Origin: CAZVAO01 sp964625175
Lineage (GTDB): Bacteria > Bacillota > UBA994 > PWPR01
Direction: 5' to 3'
Assembly (NCBI GenBank): GCA_964625175.1
Contig: CAZVAO010000028.1
Span: forward strand, 1-21,238
DNA length: 21,238 nt
The notes under the pieces are model-generated. The model was not told where the DNA came from. It saw nothing but the letters and a program-made list of their open reading frames with translations, and did not search any database. The position numbers and the translations under genes are program-made. How positions within the stretch are numbered: the stretch's first letter is position 1; each line of letters opens with the position of its first letter. Positions 14,031-21,238 of the stretch are shown piece by piece.

Positions 14031-14059
14031 AGTATATCATTGCCTACTTAGCCTGTCAA
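14031..14059 (-). promoter_or_regulatory. Promoter of the T-box/tyrS transcript
   Basis: On the minus strand a perfect TTGACA (14059-14054) and TATACT (14036-14031) are 17 nt apart, placing the start near 14024. The -35 begins two bases after the stop codon of the upstream flavoprotein gene. Confidence 0.85.
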
Positions 14060-14060
14060 T

Positions 14061-14615
14061 TTATAAATTATGCCCGATCCGATAGGCTTTTTTCATTAAA
14101 TCGGGATGGTTGCTAATCTGGCCTGCGGGTCCAATGCCCGCAGCAATAATCGTATGTTCAATGGGGGTAATGAAGCCATATGAGCTTAGAAATCTCATCC
14201 ATTTATTAAGGCAAGATTGATAGCTAGCTGCATCTTGAGCACCTTGAACAATGATCAGGGCACCTTTCTTATCGTCGAGGATGCGACGGCTAAAATCGCG
14301 ATTCTTGAGGGCATACCAGCGGTCAAAAAATAATCTGGTTTGACCCGTTATATCACCCATGTAAATAGGAGAGCCTACGACAACAGCGTCGCAGTCATAT
14401 AATTCTTGGTAAATAGGGGTCATGGCGTCGATGCGGCTACACGTGCCACTTGCTTTACATGCTCCACAGCCTTTACATCCTTTAAATGAGAGTTGGTCAA
14501 GGTTATAGCTCACAATTTCATGATTGTTATCCATAGCACCTTGAGCGACTTGTTTAAGTAAGTGGTCTGTATTACTATGCGCACGGCCGCTTCCACAAAA
14601 AACTAAAATTTTCAT
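14061..14615 (-). CDS. Iron-sulfur flavoprotein (Isf-like flavodoxin family)
   Basis: This 184-residue protein has the flavodoxin fold of the NADPH-dependent FMN reductase / Isf family. Its FMN loop is CGSGRAHSNTDHLL (7-20). A compact cysteine motif, C47-x2-C50-x2-C53-x5-C59 (CKGCGACKASGTC), has the Isf spacing for a [4Fe-4S] cluster. GSPIYMGDITGQTRLFFDRW (81-100) is the flavin-contacting second half. It should carry electrons between a cytoplasmic donor such as ferredoxin or NAD(P)H and an unknown acceptor. The ATG at 14615 follows CAGGAGG. It lies 15 nt after the FAD lipoprotein gene on the same strand, so the pair probably forms one transcript. Confidence 0.85.
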   Translation of the reverse strand: MKILVFCGSGRAHSNTDHLLKQVAQGAMDNNHEIVSYNLDQLSFKGCKGCGACKASGTCSRIDAMTPIYQELYDCDAVVVGSPIYMGDITGQTRLFFDRWYALKNRDFSRRILDDKKGALIIVQGAQDAASYQSCLNKWMRFLSSYGFITPIEHTIIAAGIGPAGQISNHPDLMKKAYRIGHNL

Positions 14616-14630
14616 AAGAACCTCCTGAGA

Positions 14631-16403
14631 TTAATAGAGTTGAAGGGTAAAAGAATCGATATGCCAGATAAGCTGACACATTTCACCGCGGGTAAGGGCT
14701 GAGGGATCAATGATGGACATCCATACGGTTTGTTTAGCTAAATAATCGAGTAGATTGCCACTTAGAGAATAGCGCGTCGAAAGAGAATCCAGCGAAAGAG
14801 AATCCGTCATTTGGCTAGGCTGCACGCACTCAATACGCGCTAACCAGGGGCGTACTCGTGAGAGGGTTCGCAGAATATGATCAAATTCTCCTATGCTGAC
14901 GTGTTCATCTAATTGGTAATCATTTTGGTAACGTCCTTGAATCAGGCCGTAGCTTCTAACAAAGTCTAGACCTTCGTAATAGGGGTGGTTAACAAGATCA
15001 GGTGTGTAGTCGTAAGAAGGCAGATAGGCGCCATTCGCTATTAGCGTCTCTTGCAGCGCTTTTACGACAGATGAGTCTTCCGCCAATCGTCTTAGTATGG
15101 GGGATTGGTTTAGAGCAAGAGAAGCAAATGTGCCAGCCGCTTCACCCACGCACATCCCGATGGGCACAACCCGTGCGCTTCCATGGGCAAGGGGGTCATA
15201 TCCCGCCGTGCGGCCTGCAATCAAGAGATTATCTACGTATAAGGGAATGATAGCGCCGAGTGGTATCGAATACTGCAAAGGGTTGCCGATAATGATCACA
15301 TCCGCACCTGGAGCGGTGCCTTGCAAATCAACAGGGTAACTACCGAGTGCTATTCTGTCTTCAAAATCGCGATTTGCCAGCACATCACTAAGACTTAAGC
15401 GCTGTTCAGTGTCAAAGTGGCGTGATTCACGCACATAAAGTTCGGGGGCTACCGAAAGAAGTGCCACATTTTCCATCCCAGCAACATGTTCTTGTAGGAA
15501 TGGAATGATGTGGTCGAGTTCAATGAGTGCTTTTTCTTTTGCGAAAGTGAGTGATTCTTGACTTAAGGGATCTATTTGAAAAATCTGCAAAGCATTAATC
15601 ATGATACAGCCATCGGATTGGCGAGCAATATTGAGACCCCGTAATTGAACGTTCTCTTGCGACGCTTTATAGTTGGTATAAAAATCAGCGAAGCCCCAGG
15701 CAGAGCGAGAAGTTGAGCCGCTGTTGACATCACCATCATCGCGCAGATATTGACGTAGGCGCTGCCAGTCATCCTCCTTAACACCACCAATTTTAAAAAC
15801 CTGAGTGACAGCCATACCATAGGCAGGACCACCAATGCTTTCTTGACCCATACTAAAGGGTGCGCCTGCAAGGGCAGCAAGATCACCATTCTGCGTAGCA
15901 TCAATATAGATCGGAGCAGTAAAAACATAGTCGCTCTCTTCATAGGTTGCGGAAAGTGACTGAATCTGAACGGCGTCATCATTTGTATTCGCTTGATTAA
16001 GATGAATTTTGAGATTTGTCAAGTTAAGTTTCAAAGTTAAATTAGGCTCTGCCTCAATCATATCTGTGAATACCCGTCGAGCGGTTTGAATATCAAATGA
16101 AACGCCCTCAACTTGGTTGAAAAACTCAGCGAAAATGCCTTGAGTTAGAAGGGTATGATCGGGGCCATAATTCATATCTAAAAAATTTAGCCAGCCCAAA
16201 GTAAACAGTCCACCCACTTCACCTCGCGTATCAATCAACAAAGTCTGAGCGCCGCCCCGTGCTGCGGCAAGAGCAGAGGCAATCCCCTCAGGATCTGTAC
16301 CAACGACAATAACGTCGTAGGTTTCCTCAATGGTGTTGATTTGTGGTTGGCAGGCTGTTATAAGCAGTCCAAGTATGCAGATAAAAAAAGCGAATTTTCT
16401 CAT
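14631..16403 (-). CDS. FAD-dependent oxidoreductase lipoprotein with SLH-like C-terminus
   Basis: The 590-residue product opens with a lipoprotein signal: basic MRK, a hydrophobic core and the lipobox ITAC with Cys18 as the lipidation site. It should be anchored outside the membrane by Lgt. Next is a FAD/NAD-binding Rossmann motif YDVIVVGTDPEG (29-40) ending in the acidic LLID (55-58). Family motifs of the PF12831 FAD-dependent oxidoreductases follow: YIDATQNGDLAALAGAPF (166-183), RESRHFDTEQRLSLSDVL (325-342) and NLLIAGRTAG (392-401). The glycine loop is GTDPEG rather than GxGxxG. Residues ~473-512 and ~547-582 resemble degenerate SLH repeats (DFVRSYGLIQG...SIGEFDHIL; ALTRGEMCQLIW). I chose the ATG at 16403 because it follows AGGGAGA; an ATG at 16424 is less likely. 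The substrate is unknown. Confidence 0.8.
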   Translation of the reverse strand: MRKFAFFICILGLLITACQPQINTIEETYDVIVVGTDPEGIASALAAARGGAQTLLIDTRGEVGGLFTLGWLNFLDMNYGPDHTLLTQGIFAEFFNQVEGVSFDIQTARRVFTDMIEAEPNLTLKLNLTNLKIHLNQANTNDDAVQIQSLSATYEESDYVFTAPIYIDATQNGDLAALAGAPFSMGQESIGGPAYGMAVTQVFKIGGVKEDDWQRLRQYLRDDGDVNSGSTSRSAWGFADFYTNYKASQENVQLRGLNIARQSDGCIMINALQIFQIDPLSQESLTFAKEKALIELDHIIPFLQEHVAGMENVALLSVAPELYVRESRHFDTEQRLSLSDVLANRDFEDRIALGSYPVDLQGTAPGADVIIIGNPLQYSIPLGAIIPLYVDNLLIAGRTAGYDPLAHGSARVVPIGMCVGEAAGTFASLALNQSPILRRLAEDSSVVKALQETLIANGAYLPSYDYTPDLVNHPYYEGLDFVRSYGLIQGRYQNDYQLDEHVSIGEFDHILRTLSRVRPWLARIECVQPSQMTDSLSLDSLSTRYSLSGNLLDYLAKQTVWMSIIDPSALTRGEMCQLIWHIDSFTLQLY

Positions 16404-16435
16404 CAGTGTCTCCCTGTATGTCATTTTGTCATTTA

Positions 16436-16444
16436 ATTATAGCA
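16436..16444 (-). promoter_or_regulatory. Extended -10 promoter of the FAD lipoprotein gene
   Basis: On the minus strand TGC is followed directly by a perfect TATAAT (16441-16436), an extended -10. No good -35 is seen at 16-18 nt. The start would be near 16429, giving a ~25-nt leader before the ATG at 16403. Confidence 0.45.
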
Positions 16445-16541
16445 GAATATTAAGAAAAGCGAATGATATTTGATTTTAGTTGTTGGTCTCTAAGCAACTT
16501 TAAGATAGAATAGGAGTGATAAAAAGTTATGGAGGTAGAAA

Positions 16542-17501
16542 ATGAAAAATATTTTAATAACGGGTGCTCTCGGGCAAATAGGTTCAGAATTAGCACTGAA
16601 GATGCGTGAAATATATGGTGTTAATCATGTTGTCGTCAGCGATATTAAAGCAGACGGGATGCCAGAAGTCGTTGAGGCGGGACCATTCGAGATTATTAAT
16701 GTAACAGATGCTTCGCGCATTGCTGAAGTGGTAAAGAAATACGATATTGATCATATTGTGCATTTGGCAGCTTTGCTTTCGGCAGTGGGTGAACAGAAGC
16801 CTGGGTTGACATGGGATGTCAACATGGGCGGTTTATATAATGTTTTGGAAGTGGCTCGCGAAACGGGTGTATCCGTCTTTACACCGAGTTCCATCGCAGC
16901 TTTTGGACCAACGACACCACCAGATCAAACTCCACAAGATACCATACAGCGTCCTACGACTATGTATGGGGTGACCAAAGTGGCGGGTGAGCTACTCTGT
17001 GATTACTACAAATTGCGTTTTGGTGTTGAGTCACGCGGCGTACGTTATCCTGGTCTGATTTCCTATAAAACGTTACCAGGTGGGGGAACAACCGATTATG
17101 CCGTTCATATTTACTATGATGCCTTAAAATCGGGTAAGTACGCGAGCTTTATTGCCGAAGGCACCCAAATGGACATGATGTATATGCCCGATGCACTTGA
17201 TGCGATTATTCAGTTATCCGAGGCCGACGGTAGTAAGTTAATTCACCGCAACGCCTTCAACGTTACCGCCATGAGTTTTGCCCCTGAGCAGTTGGCCGCA
17301 GAAATCAAAAAACATATTCCCAGTTTTGAAATGTCTTATGATGTGGATCCCGTGCGTCAAGCAATTGCGAATTCATGGCCTAATTCTTTGGATGATCGCG
17401 CCGCTCGTGCTGAGTGGGGCTGGAATCCCAAGTATGATATGGCCTCAATGACAGTGGATATGTTAGAAAAATTGGCCCTTAAATTAAATATTCAGAAGTA
17501 A
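16542..17501 (+). CDS. L-threonine 3-dehydrogenase, short-chain (epimerase-like) type
   Basis: The enzyme oxidises L-threonine to 2-amino-3-ketobutyrate with NAD. This 319-residue protein is of the extended SDR/NAD-epimerase fold, not the zinc MDR type. Visible are the NAD loop GALGQIGSE (8-16), HLAALLSAVGE (74-84), PSSIAAFGPTTPP (115-127) and the catalytic Tyr142 and Lys146 of MYGVTKVAGE. Two further segments, RGVRYPGLIS and PGGGTTDYAVHIYY, are strongly diagnostic of this threonine dehydrogenase group. It has an ATGGAGGT binding site. The gene ends at a strong terminator and stands alone, divergent from the FAD lipoprotein gene. No 2-amino-3-ketobutyrate ligase (kbl) is adjacent. The symbol tdh normally means the unrelated zinc enzyme, so none is given. 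Confidence 0.9.
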   Translation: MKNILITGALGQIGSELALKMREIYGVNHVVVSDIKADGMPEVVEAGPFEIINVTDASRIAEVVKKYDIDHIVHLAALLSAVGEQKPGLTWDVNMGGLYNVLEVARETGVSVFTPSSIAAFGPTTPPDQTPQDTIQRPTTMYGVTKVAGELLCDYYKLRFGVESRGVRYPGLISYKTLPGGGTTDYAVHIYYDALKSGKYASFIAEGTQMDMMYMPDALDAIIQLSEADGSKLIHRNAFNVTAMSFAPEQLAAEIKKHIPSFEMSYDVDPVRQAIANSWPNSLDDRAARAEWGWNPKYDMASMTVDMLEKLALKLNIQK

Positions 17502-17511
17502 TATAGTCGTG

Positions 17512-17543
17512 TTAACCGGTGCAGTCTGCGCCGGTTAAATTTT
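17512..17543 (+). terminator. Terminator after threonine dehydrogenase gene
   Basis: An 8-bp outer stem TTAACCGG / CCGGTTAA is extended by an inner T.G pair and GCA/TGC with a GTC loop, 12 bp in all. It is followed by ATTTTTAT, 11 nt after the stop codon. Confidence 0.88.
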
Positions 17544-17675
17544 TATAGAGCAAAATAGGGGTTTATGTGGTTTAGCAGCACGATAGAATGGGTAAATTAA
17601 TTTATTAGAACCTTGACAATTTAGCAGGAATTTAAGCTTTGATTGCGAATTTAGTGCTTAAGGGATGTGAGTCGA

Positions 17676-18845
17676 ATGCATATAAATGAGCAACGATTTT
17701 TGGATAATCTAGCGATGCTAGCACAAATAGGGCTAGATCCTTTAGGTGGGTTGACACGCGTAGGGTTTTCACCGGCTGAAAAAGCCGCTCAAGAATGGTT
17801 GATTCGTCAGTTGGACAAGCTCAATATCAAGCATTACCAAGATTGTATTGGTAATGTTTTTGGTGAAATCCCAGGTGAGTCCGGACAATATATCACAATC
17901 GGATCCCACCTCGATACCGTCCCACAGGGTGGTGCCTACGATGGCTCGCTCGGTGTGGTTGCAGGTCTAGAATGCTTAGCTCGGCTGGTTGAACTGGAGA
18001 CGCCTTTAGTACATGGTGTTCGCTTAGCGGCTTTTTGTGGTGAAGAAGGTGGAGCAGTAGGGGGCACCTTTGGTAGCCGCTGCTATAGTGGCACCGCTAG
18101 TCATGTCAAGGAAGCGGACTTACAAGCGGTTGGTTTGACAACAGCAGACGTTCTGAGCGCCAAAGTAGACCCGCATGAGTTATTGTGTTACTTAGAGCTT
18201 CATATTGAGCAGGGGGCCGTTCTCGACGACGCCAGCGAGGATATCGGCGTTGTTACGGGTATTGTTGGGATCCAGCGGTATGCCGTAACCGTAATTGGGC
18301 GAGCAAACCATGCAGGTACCACGCCGATGAATCTCAGGGACGATGCTTTGCGGCAGGCAATCGCGACAATGGAAACGTTTTACCAATTGGTTGACGAGCG
18401 CCAAGCGCACATGGTTGGAACGATTGGCAAAATGCAGATTTTCCCAGGTGCGGTGAATGTCATACCAGGCGAAGTTCGTTATATTATTGAGATGCGGGCG
18501 ATGGACCTAAGTTATGCAGAGGAAGTGGCTCAATGTTTAACTGAAAAATATCTTCAAAAATCAGTTAATATTGAGAAAATAGTTGATAAAGGTAGTGTGC
18601 AAATGGATAGCGGAATGATGCAGGCAATCGAATCTGCTGTCTTGAAAACGGGGTATTCTTACCGTTTGATGCCGAGTGGGGCAGGACATGATGCGAATCC
18701 AATGGCTCACATTACGCCAACAGGTATGATCTTTGTACCGAGCGTAAAGGGTATTAGTCATGCACCCGACGAGTTTACAGATGTAAATGATTTGGTTAAA
18801 GGGGCAACTGTTTTATTGGAAACTGTATACTTATTGAATAAGTAG
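17676..18845 (+). CDS. M20-family amidohydrolase (N-carbamoyl-amino acid hydrolase/allantoate type)
   Basis: This 389-residue zinc hydrolase is of the hydantoinase/carbamoylase branch of M20, which cleaves ureido or amide groups from N-carbamoyl amino acids, ureidoglycolate-like compounds or allantoate. Metal ligands seen are His78 (GSHLDTVPQGG), Asp89 (YDGSLG), Glu124 (CGEEGG), His176 (LELHIEQG) and His362 (GISHAPDE). The lid/dimer domain (~200-310) starts with RANHAGTTPM. Near the end SGAGHDANPMA matches the branch. The ATG at 17676 has GGATGTGA upstream; a GTG at 17667 is possible and adds three residues but is too close to the binding site. The exact substrate cannot be set: no hydantoinase, allantoinase or pyrimidine gene is adjacent. 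The lemA gene follows after 14 nt. Confidence 0.85.
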   Translation: MHINEQRFLDNLAMLAQIGLDPLGGLTRVGFSPAEKAAQEWLIRQLDKLNIKHYQDCIGNVFGEIPGESGQYITIGSHLDTVPQGGAYDGSLGVVAGLECLARLVELETPLVHGVRLAAFCGEEGGAVGGTFGSRCYSGTASHVKEADLQAVGLTTADVLSAKVDPHELLCYLELHIEQGAVLDDASEDIGVVTGIVGIQRYAVTVIGRANHAGTTPMNLRDDALRQAIATMETFYQLVDERQAHMVGTIGKMQIFPGAVNVIPGEVRYIIEMRAMDLSYAEEVAQCLTEKYLQKSVNIEKIVDKGSVQMDSGMMQAIESAVLKTGYSYRLMPSGAGHDANPMAHITPTGMIFVPSVKGISHAPDEFTDVNDLVKGATVLLETVYLLNK

Positions 18846-18859
18846 AGAGGAGAGTATTA

Positions 18860-19408
18860 ATGTTATATATTGTTGGTGGATTGCTGTTACTCGTAGTTCT
18901 ATTCTTCGTTGGAAGTTATAATGGATTTATTCGTCTGCGTAATATGGTTCAAGAGGCGTTTTCTACGATGGATGTCTATCTGAAAAAGCGCTATGATCTC
19001 ATTCCTAACTTAGTAAATACCGTTAAAGGCTATGCGACACATGAGAAGGAAACATTTACTGCGGTAATCGAGGCACGTAACCAAGCGATGAGTGCAACGA
19101 CTAGAGAGGGGATTAAGGCAGGTAACGATGCCTTAAGCAGTACACTGGGTCGATTGTTTGCTTTAAGCGAGAGCTATCCAGAATTAAAAGCAAACCAGAA
19201 CTTTTTGGAATTAATGGATGAGCTTCAAGTTGTTGAAGGTGAAATCGCCGAATCACGCAAATACTACAATGCTATCGTCCGTCAGTTCAACACACGTTGT
19301 GAGGTAATCCCTCATTCAATCGTTGCTTCTATCTTCGGTTTTGTAAAAGAGCCATTCTTTGAAGTGGAAGATGCCGGCGAACGTCGCAATGTTGAAGTAA
19401 ATTTTTAG
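18860..19408 (+). CDS. lemA: LemA family membrane protein
   Basis: This 182-residue protein has one N-terminal membrane helix (about 3-20). A helical-bundle domain follows with the LemA motifs SYNGFIRLRNMVQEAFSTMD, RYDLIPNLVNTVKGY and a final FNTRCEVIPHSIVASIFGF. LemA proteins are membrane-bound and of unclear function, and are nearly always paired with a DUF2207 or TPM-domain membrane protein, as here. The ATG has an AGAGGAGAG binding site. The DUF2207 gene starts 4 nt after its stop codon. The link to the M20 gene is positional only. Confidence 0.93.
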   Translation: MLYIVGGLLLLVVLFFVGSYNGFIRLRNMVQEAFSTMDVYLKKRYDLIPNLVNTVKGYATHEKETFTAVIEARNQAMSATTREGIKAGNDALSSTLGRLFALSESYPELKANQNFLELMDELQVVEGEIAESRKYYNAIVRQFNTRCEVIPHSIVASIFGFVKEPFFEVEDAGERRNVEVNF

Positions 19409-19412
19409 TTTC

Positions 19413-21238
19413 ATGAAAAGAAAAATTGCAGTTTTACTTTTCCTTGGAACCCTCTTACTACTTTCAACAATAGTTAATGGTTCTGCTTTAGAGTACTTTG
19501 AAATATTAAACTACGATATCCAGATTGATGTCATGGATAATAACAGCTATGATATTTCAGAAACAATCAAGGTGGAATACAGTGAGCCGCGTCATGGGAT
19601 ATATCGCTTTATTCCCCGCAAACATAATGATCTAACTGTCAAAATCACGGATATATCGGTGCCTGGCTATGACTATACGATTAATCGAGACGCTGGCGAC
19701 GATTATATCAATATTCGTATCGGGAGTCCGGATTATCTGGTTGATGGTATCAAAACCTATCAGATTAACTACACCTATACGATGGGAAAAGACTTTATCA
19801 GCGAGCTTGATGAATTCTATTTCAATCTAATAGGACCAGATTGGGCGACTACGATTCAAGATGCGACCTTTACGATTACCATGCCTCATGAATTTGATGC
19901 CTCAAAGCTCAATGTAACCAGTGGACGATATGGGAGTTCCGATACAACGAATACCTATTATGATGTGAGTGGTTTAACAATCACAGGCGGAATAAACGGT
20001 CCTTTAGGACCAAATGAAGGGTTAACCGTCGCCTTGACATTGCCTGAGGGCTATTATCAAAGTGCTAAAGACAATAACGCCGGTTTTTACATTATGCGTT
20101 ATTTAATGTATGGACTTTGTGTGCTGTTAGTCGTCTGGGCCTATTTCACATGGTCGCGCCATGGTCGAGATATCCAGTTAACACCTGTGGTTGGCTTCTA
20201 TCCGCCTGATGGTATGACACCCGCAGAGGTTGGCTACATCGTAGATGGGACCATCGATAACCAAGATATCATATCGCTTATTATTTACTGGGCCTCAAAA
20301 GGCTTCTTGCGTATTGAGGAGCATTCCGAACAGGATGATTCGCTGTTTGGGCGTTTGAAAAAGCCGGACACCTCATTTAGCTTTATTAAATTGCGCGATG
20401 CCAATCAAGAGATGGAAGCATTTGAAGCCACTATGTTCACACAATTATTTGAGTATGGTGATGGTGAAACGGTACACGATGTCGATCTTGAAAAAGCGTT
20501 TTACGTGACCGTCAATGCAACACGTAGTATGATAATCAACTCTTACAAGTCGAGTGATCGTAGACTATATACCAAGAAGAGTGTTGGGAAGCAAGCCTTA
20601 ACGATGCTGTCCTCGATTCTACCAGCTTTCATGATGATCTTAGCACTCCTTTATCTCGAATTGGGATTTGGGCTTATTCTAGTTGGATTCTCACTTATGT
20701 TGGGGCTCGTATATGTCATGCCGATTATGTTTATTATGGGCTTTGGATTATCGCGGATGAATCTGCAGCCTGGTTTCAAGTTCGGGTCTGTCATGATCGT
20801 TGTGATTGCAGGGATTCCATCGCTATTGATCGGTTTCATAATATCAATGACGACATTGTTGAGCTTTATCGATGTGATCGCCGTAGTCGGTGCGAGTGTC
20901 GCACTCAATATGCTGGGCATGGCTATGCCACAGCGATCTGATTTTGCGACCGATCGACTTAACAAGATTCTCGGATTTAAGAACTTCCTGTTATATGCTG
21001 AGAAACCCAGGTTGGAAGCACTTGTCGAGCAAAACCCAGAGTATTTCTATGACACGATGGCTTATGCCATGGTACTTGGTGTCAGCGATAAGTGGGCAGA
21101 GAAGTTTGAGAGTATCGCTCTTGAACCTCCAAGCTGGTATCAAGGCTATCAGCCAAATTATTTCCGCGCCAGTCTCTTTGGCAGACATCTTGTGAGCAGC
21201 ATGAGTAGTATGCAAACCACTATGACTTCAATGCCGAC
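19413..21238 (+). CDS. DUF2207 membrane protein (LemA partner), 3' end outside window
   Basis: The frame is open from the ATG at 19413 to the window edge, about 608 codons. A signal peptide (1-~25) is followed by the extracellular beta-rich DUF2207 domain (~27-222, with SEPRHGIYRFIPR), a membrane helix (~226-250), and a cytoplasmic part starting YPPDGMTPAEVGYIVDG (~261-277), the most conserved DUF2207 stretch. About four more helices lie at ~400-505. The last residues seen are rich in Ser and Met; the family often ends in a Gly-rich tail, here outside the window. The ATG has no ribosome binding site and lies 4 nt after the lemA stop, so translation is probably coupled. Function is unknown. 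A role at the cell envelope alongside LemA is likely from family context. Confidence 0.88.
   Translation, partial: MKRKIAVLLFLGTLLLLSTIVNGSALEYFEILNYDIQIDVMDNNSYDISETIKVEYSEPRHGIYRFIPRKHNDLTVKITDISVPGYDYTINRDAGDDYINIRIGSPDYLVDGIKTYQINYTYTMGKDFISELDEFYFNLIGPDWATTIQDATFTITMPHEFDASKLNVTSGRYGSSDTTNTYYDVSGLTITGGINGPLGPNEGLTVALTLPEGYYQSAKDNNAGFYIMRYLMYGLCVLLVVWAYFTWSRHGRDIQLTPVVGFYPPDGMTPAEVGYIVDGTIDNQDIISLIIYWASKGFLRIEEHSEQDDSLFGRLKKPDTSFSFIKLRDANQEMEAFEATMFTQLFEYGDGETVHDVDLEKAFYVTVNATRSMIINSYKSSDRRLYTKKSVGKQALTMLSSILPAFMMILALLYLELGFGLILVGFSLMLGLVYVMPIMFIMGFGLSRMNLQPGFKFGSVMIVVIAGIPSLLIGFIISMTTLLSFIDVIAVVGASVALNMLGMAMPQRSDFATDRLNKILGFKNFLLYAEKPRLEALVEQNPEYFYDTMAYAMVLGVSDKWAEKFESIALEPPSWYQGYQPNYFRASLFGRHLVSSMSSMQTTMTSMP

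Noticed and set aside
15002..15982. Several open frames of ~80-127 codons overlapping the FAD lipoprotein gene on both strands
   Set aside because: The FAD frame carries the family motifs; the others are by-products of its codon composition.
16480..16511. TTGTTG/TTGGTC ... TAGAAT as a threonine dehydrogenase promoter
   Set aside because: The -35 match is weak or the spacing is wrong (20 nt), so it is not listed as a feature.
17613..17644. TTGACA at 17613 as a promoter for the M20 gene
   Set aside because: The -35 is perfect but no acceptable -10 lies 16-18 nt downstream.
1..21238. CRISPR array, tRNA/rRNA genes, phage or toxin-antitoxin module
   Set aside because: No regularly spaced repeats, no cloverleaf or rRNA-like sequence, and no phage or paired small toxin-antitoxin genes were seen on either strand.

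Overview
The window looks like a chromosomal stretch of an anaerobic or fermentative Bacillota (Clostridia) bacterium. The evidence is a tyrosine T-box leader in front of tyrS, strong AGGAGG-type ribosome binding sites, sigma-A-like promoters, a clostridial-type chorismate synthase, rubredoxin, two flavodoxin-fold proteins with cysteine clusters, and an IS1182-family remnant. The species cannot be named from sequence alone. Base composition is moderate and slightly AT-rich, with no obvious break apart from the insertion-sequence remnant at the left edge. I see no rRNA, tRNA, CRISPR array, phage module or classical defence locus.

Layout. Positions 1-575 hold non-coding sequence and the 5' part of a decayed IS1182-type element that abuts the 3' end of nfo (endonuclease IV, minus strand). 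Divergent from nfo is a very short rubredoxin gene with its own promoter and terminator. Next come an unusual membrane protein with a sigma-70-region-2-like cytoplasmic head, one transmembrane helix and a propeller-like outer domain, and a PLP aminotransferase. Facing these, on the minus strand, are lgt, oligoendopeptidase F, a short QueG-like 2x[4Fe-4S] protein and a RidA-family protein. The lgt-pepF gap (about 340 bp) contains short direct and inverted repeats. aroC, a PPC/DUF296 protein and a flavoprotein follow on the plus strand. Then on the minus strand come an MFS transporter, tyrS with its T-box, an iron-sulfur flavoprotein and a predicted FAD-dependent lipoprotein with SLH-like C-terminal repeats. 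The right end (plus strand) has a short-chain-type L-threonine dehydrogenase, an M20 amidohydrolase/carbamoylase, LemA, and a DUF2207 membrane protein that runs off the window.

How the genes may work together. Most are housekeeping: DNA repair, shikimate pathway, tRNA charging, lipoprotein maturation, peptide and amino-acid turnover. A theme of amino-acid catabolism (PepF, aminotransferase, RidA, threonine dehydrogenase, M20 hydrolase) fits a peptide or amino-acid fermenter. A second theme is flavin/iron-sulfur redox (rubredoxin, two flavoproteins, QueG-like protein, FAD lipoprotein). The least ordinary items are the sigma2-TM-propeller protein at 1807-3288 and the lipid-anchored FAD protein with SLH-like repeats paired with an iron-sulfur flavoprotein at 14061-16403. 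No gene set here can be called a new system with confidence; these two are the best candidates.
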